Of a stretch of 64,000 nucleotides of DNA, positions 37,401-50,900 are shown one piece after another. A program made the position numbers and the translations under genes. Positions within the stretch are counted from its first letter, which is position 1. Each line of letters starts with the position of its first letter. Origin of the DNA: Hydrangea macrophylla. Its lineage: Eukaryota; Streptophyta; Magnoliopsida; Cornales; Hydrangeaceae. The DNA lies in the NCBI GenBank assembly GCA_033977485.1, contig CM066982.1, positions 37,798,218 through 37,862,217 on the forward strand, read 5' to 3'. Under the pieces are notes generated by a model. It searched no databases and was not told the DNA's origin. It was given only the letters and a program-made list of their open reading frames with translations.

Positions 37401-40400
37401 CATAGTACACAGAGGAGAGGGTGATGTCGAAGATAATCGGGCATCACCCTGACTACAGATTGGAATGAACGATCCATCTGCGATACGTACAGAATGTTTA
37501 ATGGAGGTAACAGGAGAAGTAAAAACCGAAAGCTCACCAGTCATATGATTATTTGCCCCAGAATCGAGAATCCAAGTAGGGTGGCCTGACTTACCATGAA
37601 GAGCAGTAGGAGTACCTGCAGCAATGGCAGCTGTGGGGCTAGTGGATGATGGAGGAGGAGGAGCTCCCAAACCTACATGTGACTGAAGTTGAGCAATTTG
37701 AGACTGAAGCTGACTATAATCGGGTGGAGAAGGAAGCATCTCAACAATCGCTCCTGTACGAGGAGCACCCCGGCCGCGACCAGTACCACGACTAGCAAGT
37801 CGAGTCCGAGTAAACTGCCCTTTCAACTCTGGGTGAAGAGTGAAACAACGATCGATGGAGTGACCCGGTGTACGACAATGCTGGCAGTAAGGGCGATTAC
37901 CTCCAGGACGAGCACTAGAAGAAGCAGGAAAGGCCATCTGGTCAGGGATAGGTGAAGGAGAGGGCCTTGGATCAAGAGCAGATAGTAGGCGACGACGTCT
38001 CTCATCACCATCAACAGTAGCAAAGGCCTCAAATAAAGAGGGCATAGGGATGGTATTCAGAATCTGAGTGCGGAGGGCCTCGTACTCGGGCTTTAGGCCC
38101 ATCAAGAACTGGTAGGTACGACGGCGATCAAGTCGCTTAACTTCAACATCTCCATCATTAGGAAAATCGGTGATGGGTTCATACTGAGCTAACTCCTCCC
38201 ACCGAGTCTGCAGGTATCCAAAGAAGTCGGAAACAGACAGTCCCAAAGTAGCTTGGGAAGCATGAGAGATATCCTGATAGAGCTCAAAAAAACGCGAGTC
38301 AGAATGCACATGATCATACATCTTCTTTAACGCTGTCCAAAGGCCATGAACGGTATCATAATACATAAACATATTATAGATCCGTTCATCCATCGAATTA
38401 AACATCCAGCCCAAAATAATACAGTTATCTGTAAACCACTCCTCAAACTTCGCGTCCGATTCAGCAGGCTTAACCTCCTTCCCAAGTAACCACCCGATTT
38501 TCCGTTTGCCTCCAAGGTAGAGGCGAAGAGAATTAGACCATGCGTGGAAATTTTTTCCATTGAGTAGAACACTAGTGACCCGGTGAACGGGAGTCGGATG
38601 AGACACAAAGAGATCCAAACGGACAACAGGATTAATTGGGTCAACGGTCTTACCAATATCAAACATGATGCTGTGAAGAGTGACCAAAAAACAAGACAGA
38701 GACTGCTGGAATAATCACACTGATTTTGTAGTATCAACAGGCACGGCCGGAAACTCGGCAGGAAAAGGAAAAAAAAAATAGCAACCGAAAACTCGGCGAA
38801 AGACGGGGGCAACCGGAAACTCGGTCACCCAGACTGAAGACGGAGAGCGCGATACGGCTCTTTAGCACATCACGAACAGGCCCTTACCAGAGCACAGGAG
38901 TAACGAAGGGCTGCAACACCAAGCCGAAAGGCTTGAGAGGCTGCGCCGCACAAAGGAGAAGCCCTAGGACTGCGGCGCAGTGGCTGAGGGTGATGGGTGT
39001 GGTCACCGAGAGGTAGGGAGGCTGCGGCGAGGTGTGGTGTGGTGGTGATGGGGAGGCTGCGGCGCAGGCTGTGGTGGTGGTGGGTTGCGGCGCAGGTGTG
39101 GTGGTGGTGGTGGATTGTATGTGTGGCTCTGATACCAAAAAGTGATTTGGGAAAAGGATGATTTTATTACTGTACGTTCCAAAGTTTATATAATATTACA
39201 ATGAGAAATAAAAAAGGAAAGGAAATAACAGGGAAAAGGAAAGAGAAAATAAAATAAATGTGGTCAACATGACCATAAATAACAAAATCAAATTCGGGAT
39301 CAAATCCCCTAATTCCAACATGCACAATAGTACTCGGTGCTTTGATTCTCCCATTACGTAGTCCATTGTTCCTCTGCTTTTCAAGAAAATGGTCATTGAC
39401 ATCGACCAGGCAAGGTAGTTCTAACCATTAGAGAAAGATGATGTGATTTTTAGGATAGGGTTTTTTGGTGGAGCAACAAAGGGGCTCTCGACCTTAGGCG
39501 TCTATAAACAGATAGTGAACTGACTAGTATTGTCACCCATAATTCCAAAACACAAAAAAGAAACCCTCAACAATCACAGATAAACAGAGAAGATGGAGAC
39601 TCACCAACAAGACCAAAGCACGTACACTCTCAAATCATAGCACCATTCAGGGTGGAATTAACTAAGTAAAAAACTGAGTTCTGGTTCATACAGGGACCAA
39701 AGAAACAGAAGAATTAAACTTCGATCAAACCAGCACAAATGGGATGATATTCGGTCAAGATTTTGGTGCGATTAGGATTGGGTGGGTGGTTAGGGTGTAC
39801 AAAACTAGGCCAGATTGTATGAATAGTGCAGTCGATGAACAGTATTCCGTGAACAGTACTTTGTGAATAGTGTTGGTGAACAGTAACTGTTAACAGTGCC
39901 AATGAACAGTACTTGTGAACAGTGCCGATGAATAGTACTGTGAACAATGTCGCGGTGAATATTGTGGTGGTTAGGGTTTGGTATTGATTGTGGATGGCTC
40001 TGTTACCATGTTGAATACTATTTTGGCAAAGCTTAGGGTTGACAACTTGTCAAACCCCTTTTATACTAAATGGAATAATAGAGAAATTACATAATGGTCC
40101 TTAAGACTTAAGAAAAGAAAAGAAGTACAAAAAATAAAAAATTTCCAACAGATTTATGGTCACATGTGGATAGATATTCCATGGGCATGTAACCACATTG
40201 TTAATGGGTGGTTTCACCTACAAATGGGGAGTGGGTGGTATATCAAGGAAATTACATCAGTAGTGGGTGGTTTCAAAGAAGTCATTTTCTAATCCTATAA
40301 AGATGAAGATCAACTATGAAAGAAGCTCCTCCACGTAGCACCAAACAATTCCCAGTATTGCCCTTTTCTTTTCACAGTTTGATGCTCATGTCTTGTAGTT

Positions 40401-43400
40401 AATGTTAGGTAGTTCTAGCACTAGGACTCTATCTTTCTAGCAATTATTCTCTTGCTCAAATTAGTTTACTTTAAATTTAGAGTAGTTGCATTTCCAGATC
40501 ACAGTTCATACTTTCTTTAAAGTAGTATTACTTTTTTATTCATTGTATCTGTTCAATTTAAATTCAAAGCCATCACTTTTCTTGCATCGCTCTATTTGTG
40601 TGTACACTAAATCCACTCTCACTTGGTCGAATTTAAAGTCTTATTCATTGAGGCAAGTGTAAACTTAAGAGAAAGGTCATCCCTACTTTCCAACAATCGC
40701 CTCATCCGTCTTATGCCCCTAAGCGTGGTGTGATTCACACCATGCTTAGGGATAAGTTTGGTACACATTTGGGTCATCGTACAAAGGTACTGGCACGACC
40801 GCGCACATGCAATTAATTTTTGCCAAACAATGACTACACAAATTTATTTTTCGTTAAATTTCTAAGAGAAAATAGTGTTTTTATGTAATTATAGGACTTA
40901 AACATGAACTTTGTAGGAAAGTAAATTTGATTGATACTTTAACTGTTATACAAGTAGCTAACATACTTCTTTGTGTGTGTCCAACCATAATGTCGAACAC
41001 ATTCCATCCCCTTGTCCGAGTGTCGAGTGTCCATGTCCAACATGGGTACTTCAATGTACTAAGAAGAGTCCATGTAACATATCTATGCATGTATATATAT
41101 ATATGTCCACTGGGGTCTTATTGGTGCAGCGATTTGATGATCTTGATAAATACAGAAACTCCTAAAATGGATCTTAATATACATACCTTGATTCGGTCAG
41201 CGAGCAAGTTGTTCATCCCTCTTTCTTTGATAGCATCAGAAATCTCATTGACGTTGGCGCAACGTAGTGCTTCATAGTCCATCGAGTCCATTGCATCCTT
41301 GCCTCTTTGTTTTCTCATACCATTGCGCTGCACCTGCTTTCTCAAAGTATCCCAGTCAAACAAATTTGTCTTCTCTTCCTCGGCCTTTCTCTTTTTTGTA
41401 TTCGAGAGATTTGGACTGATCCCACTTGGTGCTTCAACAGAAGAAAACACTTGCTCTTTTGAATTTACTTCAGCTACTTTATTTTCTAACCATTTCTTCT
41501 TTTCAGCCATAGAAATCGTATCTTTCACACCTATTCCTGATCCTGTGAGCTTAGGGACATTGGTGATTTGCTGCCTCTTGCCCGTTTGCATGATAGCCAA
41601 TAGTTCAGCAGGTTTTCTAGGATCTTTTGCCTCTGTGCGCTGTTGTTGGTGAGTGTTGATGAAAAGTTGATCCTTGGCAGTTTGCGGTACAGGTCTCAAG
41701 CTATTGGACAACAATGAATATAGAGACACTGTAGATGCTTGAATCTTTGGCACTCCATTTTGTTGGACAGTAGTGTTATTTGTAGTTTCTTCCATATGTA
41801 TTACCCTTTTGCTTTTTTGGTGTAAACCATTTGATTTTGTAATACCATAGGCACTTGGAGATAGTGAACACATTCTTTGTTCTCCCAACAATCCAAAACT
41901 GTTGACTTCTGGAACTCGAGAGTTTGTAGTCATGTGCAAATGAAAATCATTAGCAGGGTAAATTGGTCTGCTCGTATTGGGAATGCTAGCATTGATTGGG
42001 AGAGTAAACATGGAAGAGACTCTCGGGTTATCAACTTTGTCCACTCTTGGAATCTGCTTTTCTGTATTTTCTGATCTGTTCTTGGACCTCCCAATCAACA
42101 AGGTACCTTTTCCATGACTATGAAACTCCTGGAAAGGAATGGTTTTCTGGGAATGTAGAAGATTTGTGGAAGTAGGACCACAAAAGTTGTTGGGTCTATA
42201 TCCAGTAGTTGGATCTTGTGCTTCTGAGTTGGATACAAAGAAGGATCTAATTTTTCCATTGGGTTGAATAGAAACAGAAGTAAAAGAGTTTTCTGATGAA
42301 ATGAGTTCTTTCTCGGCTATCCTACTATGCTCATTCAGTGAACTTGTTCTTTCTGCTGTAGAGTTCAGATTGTCTTTCCCATGCTCAGCTAATTCATGGC
42401 AGGCTACAGAGCTTCCATTGTGAAAGGGTTGCCTTGTTATTCTTCTATTACAGTCTACTTCTGGTGTTCGGACCACTGGCTCTTCAATCAATATGCTTTC
42501 ACCAGTTTGGTACCATGTTTGTTTGGTGGTTGTTGACTGAAGTGGAAATCTTGATGCAAGGGACATGAAGGCAGAGCTGCATACAATTGGAATTTATACA
42601 TCAATCTCTATACATCTTATATTTTTCTCAAATAGTATGCAGAAATAAAATCTTCACTTTTACCTTGAAAGATGGTCTGAAACATTCTGAGTGAGGAACA
42701 CTCCTATCACTGAGTCAACAACGGATCCTTTCCATCGCGAGAAACGTCTATCTCCTGTGAAGAATACCATTATGTTTCTGGTTGTACATGTGGATGTCTT
42801 ACAACTTTGAAGCACATCAAAAGGAAGATCAAAGAGAAATGGCTTCCCATGTATTTCTATCAAAGCGATATGGTGATGGGAGATTATTGATACTTTTGAA
42901 GGAAGGTACCTGATGCAACTAGAAACCGGTGCTCCGATTTGATGTAGTGTTTTGAGGTGAAGTTGATATCAATAATAGGAGGAGAGAGAGAAACAGACAT
43001 AGAGATAGGATTTGTGAGTAGTTCGGCGCTGTTAATGAAGCAGCCATGGTTCAAGGTCGCGGTATCGGTCACGGTCGCTAAGGTCGCGGAGCCAACACGG
43101 TCGTGGTGCCGCGGGCCGGTATCGGACGATACGCAAAGATACACTAGATTTAAGGTTCAAAAAAATCTTAAAAAATAATGAAAAATTCTAAAATAATTAG
43201 AATAATAAATTTGGCCTGATAGATTGTCACAATACACAATGTACCAATTATAAAATCACATAATATCCAATACACACTCTACGAATTGTGTATCTAATAA
43301 CACTGCATACATAATTGGGTACGCTTGATATAATAAACATAATAATAGATGGCTAAAATATATATATATATATATAATATAGTAAGTATAGTAAAATAAG

Positions 43401-44852
43401 TTCTATTAAAAAAAAACAAGCATAATCTAGTAAGTATATACTCCCTCCGTCCCATTTTATGTGTCCCTCTTTCCTTTTTGGGATGTCCAAAATTATTGTC
43501 CACTTTCCTAAATTACAATGCAAATTTTACCTAGTTTCCCAAACTACCCTTCCTTGCAATCAACACCAAAACAAAACAACAAAAGAAAGTGCAATGATTA
43601 TGGGCAATTGGGGAAAGTAGGTGCAGATTCTTTTTGTCCCCTTAAATAGTTGGATTCCCCAAAAGGGACACATAAAATGGGACGGAGGGAGTAATACACT
43701 TTTAGCCAAGAAAAAAAAAAGAGGGAAAAACTAAGTAGTATATAGCACTATATTTATACCACTTAAAGTTTTAAACCCACATTATGCTCTTTTTTTTCTC
43801 TTGAGAAGATAATAAAATACAGTGTATTATATTAGAATATAATAAAGTGTATTATAGTGTCTTACTTACAAATTAAATAAACAACACACAACAAAACCCT
43901 ATCGTTACCTCCAGTAGTCCAGTCTTTCACGCATGTCTTACTTACAAATTAAATAAACAACACACAACAAAACCCTATCGTTACCTCCAGTAGTCCAGTC
44001 TTTCACGCAGCCTCTGCATGACAATACGGCGAGAGAAATGGGTAGAGAGACCCTCAAAGATAGTTCGGTAACCCTTTCTAAAAATAGATCCATCCTATAA
44101 GTCAACTTAGAAATTAGTCCCTCACCTATTTTGATGACTAAAATACCCCCACTCCCACAAATCAAGGTTTTAAATTCAAATCCCATATGACTATATATAC
44201 ATATATAATAAATCATGGTTCTGAAATTCAAAACTCATATAATACATATCTATATATAACTTATAGAAATCTAGAAATGGACCAAACCTAAGATAGTGAG
44301 AAATTTCTCACCTATTTTAACAGATTTGATGAGAAATTTCTCACAGAATAAAAACAAATTTCTCACCATTCAAAACTCAAAAGTAAAATTGCACACTTAC
44401 GTGAGAAATTTCTTAACAAAAATTCACACACAAATTGGCAACTTTCTCACCTTTTTTTAACAGGTTTGATGAGAAATTTCTCACCAAATAAAAACAAATT
44501 TCTCCCCTTCAAAACTCAAAAGTACAACTCCACACTGTGTGAAAAAATTCTTGACAAAAATTCATACTCTACTGTAAAAAATTCATACACTACTCCAAAA
44601 TTCTTGACAAATTTCTCCCCTGTATAGCCACCACCTGATTTATACCCCCCATAGAAAACAACCACTGTAGAGAGAGAAACAAACACACTCTCTCTCTCTC
44701 GAATACATAGCACAACCATGTCCGGTAACCTCCAGTGCATGATCGTCGCCGTCAATGGCGGCGAAGAGAGCATGAACACCTTGAGTTGGGCTCTCGACAA
44801 TCTCAATCTCCGATCTCACGATCCGAACTCCGATTATTGTGTTCTTGATTAT

Positions 44853-44937
<85 letters not shown>

Positions 44938-47900
44938 CTAATATGTGTTATTTCATTTATTTGGGGTCAAATTGAAAGCCTAAATTCATGCCTTGATGTG
45001 GTGATGATATATATATTTAATGGCAAGGGCAATTTTGTCCATAAAAAGACAGATTTGGGAAAAAGGACTAATCTTTAGTTTATAATTGTAATTAGGGACT
45101 AGTTATTGTACATAAATTTGGGGAAGCATCAATATTTAGAAGAGTGGGATATCAGGGACTAAACCTTATTCCCCCCCCCCCGTAAGGTTTCCACATTTCG
45201 GACCAATAGATTCTTTTCCCAAATTTTATTCTTTGTAATAGGTCCCGTTTGACGAATTCCTCATTTCTTGTTCGTGCATCAAGATGCTCTCATATCGAGC
45301 TACTCTGGAGGCTAATTGCCTCTGAACTCCATTCCGTCAAACCTTTTGCGGAGTTCAAAGTTTAAGCCTCCAGTAGCTAATTTTACAAACTCGCTCTCGG
45401 GGAGAGTGATTTTGTATCGATATTTAGCTCTTTTGAATCGGCCAATGTATGTTTCAACTGATTCTCCTGATAATTGATGCATTTTAGATAAATCGGCCAT
45501 GGATGTTTCAGGCTCTGTCCGGTAGAACTGGCCATGTAACAGCTCTTCCATCTATTGTCAATTGAATACCGAGTTGTTAGGCAAATTGGCATACCAGGTG
45601 AAGGCTATTCCTGTTATAGAATTAGGGAACAGTCTCATCTTCAAAGGCTCACTGCCCCCCACATAGCCACATTGCACCATAAACCGGCCAATGTGTTCCA
45701 GGGTAGACTGCTCGCTTTCTCCATAACAGAGGGAAAAACTTGGTATCTTATAGTTTATAGGGAACTCAACCTAGTCGATGTAGCCTGGGTACGGCCGAAA
45801 AAACATCAGCCGACCGATTCCTCTCATAAAGGGGTCATATTCCTCGTGAATGGCCTCCACCAATTAATTCCTATCGATGTTTACGCTAGGGGCTGCCCGG
45901 TTAACCACTGGGGGTAAAATGGCCTGCTGCTCTTGGTTCCTATGAGGCCAGAACTCTTGTTCGGCACTACCTGCTCCCAACGTGTTCCTTGGTTGCTCAG
46001 AGGCAGGCTCTAGAAGAGACCAACTCTAGTTCTGGGGGTGTTGGTTCTGGGCTCGGATTCGGTCGCTATAACCTGAACCATTACTTGTTGGCCCATTTAG
46101 GCCAACTTGCTCGAAAGCTGCCGAAGGCCCAGACTGTCCTTCAGCTGCCTTTTTAGGGGCTGAAATATTTCTAGATGAAGTAGATGTTTCCTTGCCATAT
46201 TCAAGGTTTTTGGACGAGGTAATCGTCTCCTTCCCAAGGTCCATCCTCTCTTTCCTACGAATAGCAGGTGGCACGTACTTCGGAGAGAGAGATGGCTCTT
46301 TGATTGATTCAATGATGGCCTCATCCTTAGCCTCAGAGCCAGGAGAGAAAGACTTAACCAAGAAGACGGCCACCATCATTTTGGTTAAAGTTGTTATAGA
46401 CCTTTCCAATGTCAAGTTGTTTTCTCGTGTTCCCTAGAAACATCAATGGCTTCTCTCCCTTGTGATACAAGGGGAGCCAAAGAGTCAAGCAAAAGGGCGA
46501 GAGAACATTCTAAGCACTAAGAAAGTATTCCTTCATTGAAGGGGATGACGGTCGTCTCTTGACAGCCAGACATCTCTTCATCACCTTCTCCAGAATATTC
46601 AGTTTCTTGTCCAGTTTTTTCCCCTATTAACTCTAGTCCTTTACAAGTCTTTTCAAGGGGTATGGTTTCAAACCACGGCTTTAGACACAAGTTGTCCCAT
46701 CGAGCGTGCCAAAATTGTTCGCTCTTATTATTTTGATTCGGGTGTGCCAGAGCTGTTTAAAGTTCGATTTTGTGTGTGTGAGTGTGAAGGCAGACGTGAT
46801 TTTTCCTAATACTTTGTGCGAGTGATGCACGATCTGACTTCTATCGTTTTGGTGATTGTTAAAAACTAGTAGGAAAGTACCCTAGTTAAAGGTTCTTTAA
46901 CAGTATTGTAGCACACAAGTCAAATTATGTCATGAAAATGTGGAAAGCAACCAAATAAATCAACAAGCTTTAATGGACAATCAAACTAACTTAAAGAGAA
47001 AAGACATTTTGTTGATCAAAAACTTGGACTAATATTAATGTAAGGGCTTAAGAACAGTTTATGAGTTGAACTAAAGTTATACAAAGATGAAAAAGACAAA
47101 TGAAAGCTTTGTGAAAGGTGCAAAGTGTTTTGGTAAGCTTTTGGATTTAGTTTTAAGAAGCAGGTCCTTTTTTCTCTGGAATATGTCCTGTATTTATAAG
47201 TAAAATCCATGTTCTGGCGGTTTGAGGCCGAGCGATCTTGCGAAGCCACGCCCAATGAGCCTTGGCCACGTTGATGGTTCTTGGAACTTCCACATTCTCC
47301 CATTGGTTGGCACTTCACTTCAACCGCTCCTGCCACTTGCATTCAGCACGAGTTCTGACAACTTTTTGGTGATCTTTCTCTGTGTAGCACGGATACGGAC
47401 ACGCGACACGAACACAATTTGACACGGAGACCAAGGCCGGCCCTGAGATGACAAAAATTGTCCGAGGCCTCAAGCGAATTTTTAAAGGAGCCGGAAAAAT
47501 GAGGCCTCTATAGTAAGTTTCATTGAAATTAGGAAGAAATTAGAAGAAAATATGCCTAAAAATGATATATTTCATAGAAATTAGGAAGAAATTAGAAAAA
47601 AAAAATTGGCCTAAAAATGACAAGTTTCATAGAAATTAGGAAGAAATTAGAAGAAAATAGGCCTAAAAATGATAAATTTCATAAAAATTACAAAGAAATT
47701 AGGGAAAAAATAGGCCTAAAAATGAGGCCTAAAATCGAGGCCCCATGCAATTGCTTCGCAAAATTGCCTCAGGGCCGGCCCTGACGGAGACTAAATGGCA
47801 AATCCCAAAAATATAGGATACGGAGACGGCCAGGATACTTCAAATAAAAAAATATTTTTTAAAAATATAATTTGACTAAGTAAAAAAAAATTAAAAAATT

Positions 47901-50900
47901 AAAAAAAAAAAAAACTTAAAATATAATGAATAATACTTTACAAAAAATACGCGAAAAATATAATATTGAGAATATAAGTAGTGCAAGTCACTGCGAGTGT
48001 GTTTTGAAGTGGCATGTGTCTAAAAAAACAATAAATAAATAAAGACAACTTTTGGGACTTACCATTTGTTACAGAGACACAAGACAAGGCTAGAAAGAAT
48101 TTTTCAGTGAGTCATCTCGAGGACATGTTTTTTTGTTCATATGTCGAGGGCTGGTGTATCTTCTTTATCAAATTTGTTTATACCTCATGTATGAAAGAAG
48201 TTAGTTACATTACGGCACAATTTGTTTATATCCAAAAGACATCTTTTGCTCTAAAACCCATTTTGGGTACAATATGTTGTCATTTCCTCCAAACTCATAC
48301 CATTGCATTTGTGTTTCAAAGGTAAAGGCATCTAGCACACATGAAATTTCTCGTGGGTTGTATTACTATTGTTTGTTTGACAAGCTTCACTGATTACCAG
48401 TATAGCATGATTTCACAAAAGATTTACCACGTAAAATCTACTTCAAGCGTAATGTACCTCGCCATAGTATATAAGTGATACTCTAGCAATAGTTTCTAAA
48501 AAGATTTGAAAGTTTTAAAACAAATGGATAAATGACATGTTTTGTTACCTTGAACAAGATGCATCCGTGCAATAAATGAGTCTGCTCGTCCGCGGAACAC
48601 TTTCCTTTCTTCTTCCCACCATTTTTCCTTGTCCTTGCTCTGTGCCTCAAAGGATTCGCTTCCTTCCTTCCACATCAGGAGGTTCCAAACTCTATTTGTC
48701 TCTAGGTCAAGGTCCACTTTAGGTCGCATCTTGCGTTTCTTGATATCGAACCCCTCGTATGGAACTATTGTGCCAGCTCCTTTGTGTGGAACAAGTGCAT
48801 TTTTCTCCTTTACAACTATTTCATTGCTCCCACCTTTGATCTCTAGACGTTTGAGTCGATATATGAGATAATCAATTTGAACCGGGCATTTTTTATTTTC
48901 TGATGGATCTGCAGCAAACATGAAGATTAGATTCTGTTATCACATCGAATTGTCCTCAAGTATTTAAATATAGGTTTATGCTAAATATTTCAAGTTTTGT
49001 GGTTTATGTACCCCTTGCATTCGTTGAGGCTTGTTGATAACCATGCAAGACCTCCTTGTGCTCTTGCAGACACACTTTATCTGTACTAGACGGCTTCATT
49101 GCTGAAATATTAGGACTGGAATCTATAGTTGCGAGGGCTTTTTTTGGCTGAGTTGAAGACAGCAATTTCCAGTTAGTAATTTCATTATGAGAGGTCTGGT
49201 CTTGCACTGGAGTGGATCCTGTGAATCTTCTCTCTGCCATTGATTGTGCATTTGAATTCGGTTCAGATGAAACAACTTGCTTCTGGGAATTATTGTCAGC
49301 ATTGACCCCATAATTTAGTTTTTTAGAGGTTCTCTCACTTCCAAAATAAGAGTCCAATATTTTTCGGTCAATTTGTGATCTAGAACTGTTCGTGTATATG
49401 CCATTTTCGCCTCCTTTTTCCCCTTCTCTGGAGCAATCTTTGATAGACGCAATACATGGTGTTCTTCTAAATATGCTGGCATGGTACCCATTGTCACTTT
49501 TCTTGCTCTTGTGAGTTTCAGGACAATCTGTGCCAAAAACGCTGTCATTACTACTATAGCCATCTACCCGATATATCTGTGTGCACAACAGTGGTGAACC
49601 GGTCAGATTTTCAGCACAGGAATGTGTCTGCTCAAGAGTATTAAAATATTCTCTTTTGGATCCTCTATTTTCATCAGAATTTTCCACATTTCTTGAAACC
49701 AATTGAGAGGTACTGGGCCACATCGCTTGTCTGGTTCTCTCAAGGTTCTGGTGAGAAGTATTTGCTTGAAAGACTATTTTTTTCACTTCTCCATGGGTTT
49801 GTTGATGCACTTGGTTGTGACCATATTTTCCACTGCTTAGGAATGAAATAGGAATTTTCATGTTTACACCTCTTGTGATGTCATTTGAAGTATGATCTAT
49901 GGTTGCAGTTGTTGGGGCAGCGGAGGCACACGTTTTAGGCAATGATATGCATCTAGATGGCATAGGATTTTCTGAATGGTTAAAGGTAGATGTAGTTCCT
50001 GCTTGTGGATGTTCTTCTATATGCTCATTCGGGTTCCTTATCTGCATTGGTGATTTTGTCGTTCCAGGGCCATTGTTGGTTACAAAGCACAACCGTGTGG
50101 CGGCTTGAGAATCCAAATTCAGATTAAAGCCCGTGCTATTCTCTTGATGGATTTCTGCCCGGTGACTAGCTATTTTGTCCGAACTTTCATCTCTTGTCCC
50201 ATTTTCCAAGTCAAAACTCAACACTCTCCTGCAAGATTTTGCTGCAGATTCAGCATTAGGGACTGTAACTTCATTAATGGCATCTGGGTTTTGAGCTACT
50301 GAGGCGTTGAGGTCATTCTTGCAAATATACTTCCTCTTTCCTGATGGGTTTTCTATGGAACTAGAGTTGTTTGGAGTTCTTATCGGCGTTGTTGATTTAA
50401 CTCCGGAGTCATTGTCAATTATATTGCACAATCCTGTGTCTTGAGAATCCAAATTCAGATTAAAAACCTCGCTTTTCTCCTGATTCATTTCTGCCCAATG
50501 ACTAGCTGATTTGCCCAGAGCCAAATCAAAATTCAACTCTCTCCTGCATGATTTTGCTACAGATTCAGCATTAGGGACTGCAACTTCATTGACGACATCT
50601 GGGTTTTGAGATACTGAGTCCTTATGGCCATTCTTGTGACCGTACTTCCTCTTTTCTGATGGGTTTTCTCTGGAACCAAAGTTCTTCGGAGTTGTCGATT
50701 TTGGAGCCCGTTTGGGTTTTCCTTCTACAAAAACCTTCGGCCTATGTTTTCTTCTTTTTGGTGGTTTCTGCTGAGGTGTTGTGTTCAGGTCAATACCCAG
50801 ATCACCTCCATTGTACAATTTGTTTTTTTCCTGCAATGGTATAAAAACGGCAGCAGCTGATGAGTTCACAATGTTCTGTAAGAGTTCATCACAGTGGTTC

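Larger units (their letters stand above)
27478..39320 (-). mobile_element. Copia-3: Ty1-copia element inside copia-1
   Basis: LTRs 27478-27662 (185 bp) and 39138-39320 (183 bp), 4 substitutions and one 2-bp indel by hand. Target duplication tgcac at 27473-27477 and 39321-39325. The PBS complement ctctgatacca (39127-39137) touches the right LTR, and the polypurine tract complement follows the left LTR. On its sense strand the LTR begins TG but ends TTTT instead of CA. Carries gag-protease, integrase, RT and RNase H with several frame breaks. It is interrupted by copia-4 and a TRIM. Confidence 0.93.
18419..40150 (-). mobile_element. Copia-1: outer Ty1-copia element of the nest
   Basis: LTRs 18419-18560 and 40009-40150 (142 bp each, TG...CA, 8 substitutions by hand count). 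Target duplication gattt at 18414-18418 and 40151-40155. PBS complement 'ggctctgttacca' sits just inside the right LTR and the polypurine tract 'cttgagggggag' (minus) just inside the left. The coding remains on the minus strand are RNase H, RT, integrase and protease pieces with many stops. Without the inserts it is about 4.9 kb, so most gag sequence has been lost. It is the oldest layer. Confidence 0.92.
18267..41186 (-). other. Intron 5 (22.9 kb), occupied by a retrotransposon nest
   Basis: Donor AAG|GTATGT after exon 5 and acceptor CTGCAG before exon 6. Only about 150 bp at the acceptor side and 1.0 kb at the donor side are not part of the outer copia element. The donor-side kilobase includes a 'gtgtccaaccataatgtcgaa' dispersed-repeat copy at about 40960-41090; nothing else was recognised there. 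Confidence 0.9.
42755..48548 (-). other. Intron 3 (5.8 kb), repeat-filled
   Basis: Contains a 'cggtcacggtcgctaaggtc' repeat block (43030-43145), a Stowaway MITE, two sets of tandem duplications, a universal-stress-protein fragment, a gypsy gag relic and a hAT MITE. The stretch 47800-48548 is AT-rich with no recognised feature. Confidence 0.8.

Noticed and set aside
43030..43145. Possible gene start in the 'ggtcgcgg' rich block
   Set aside because: No homology; the sequence is a short alternating repeat common in MITE-like elements.
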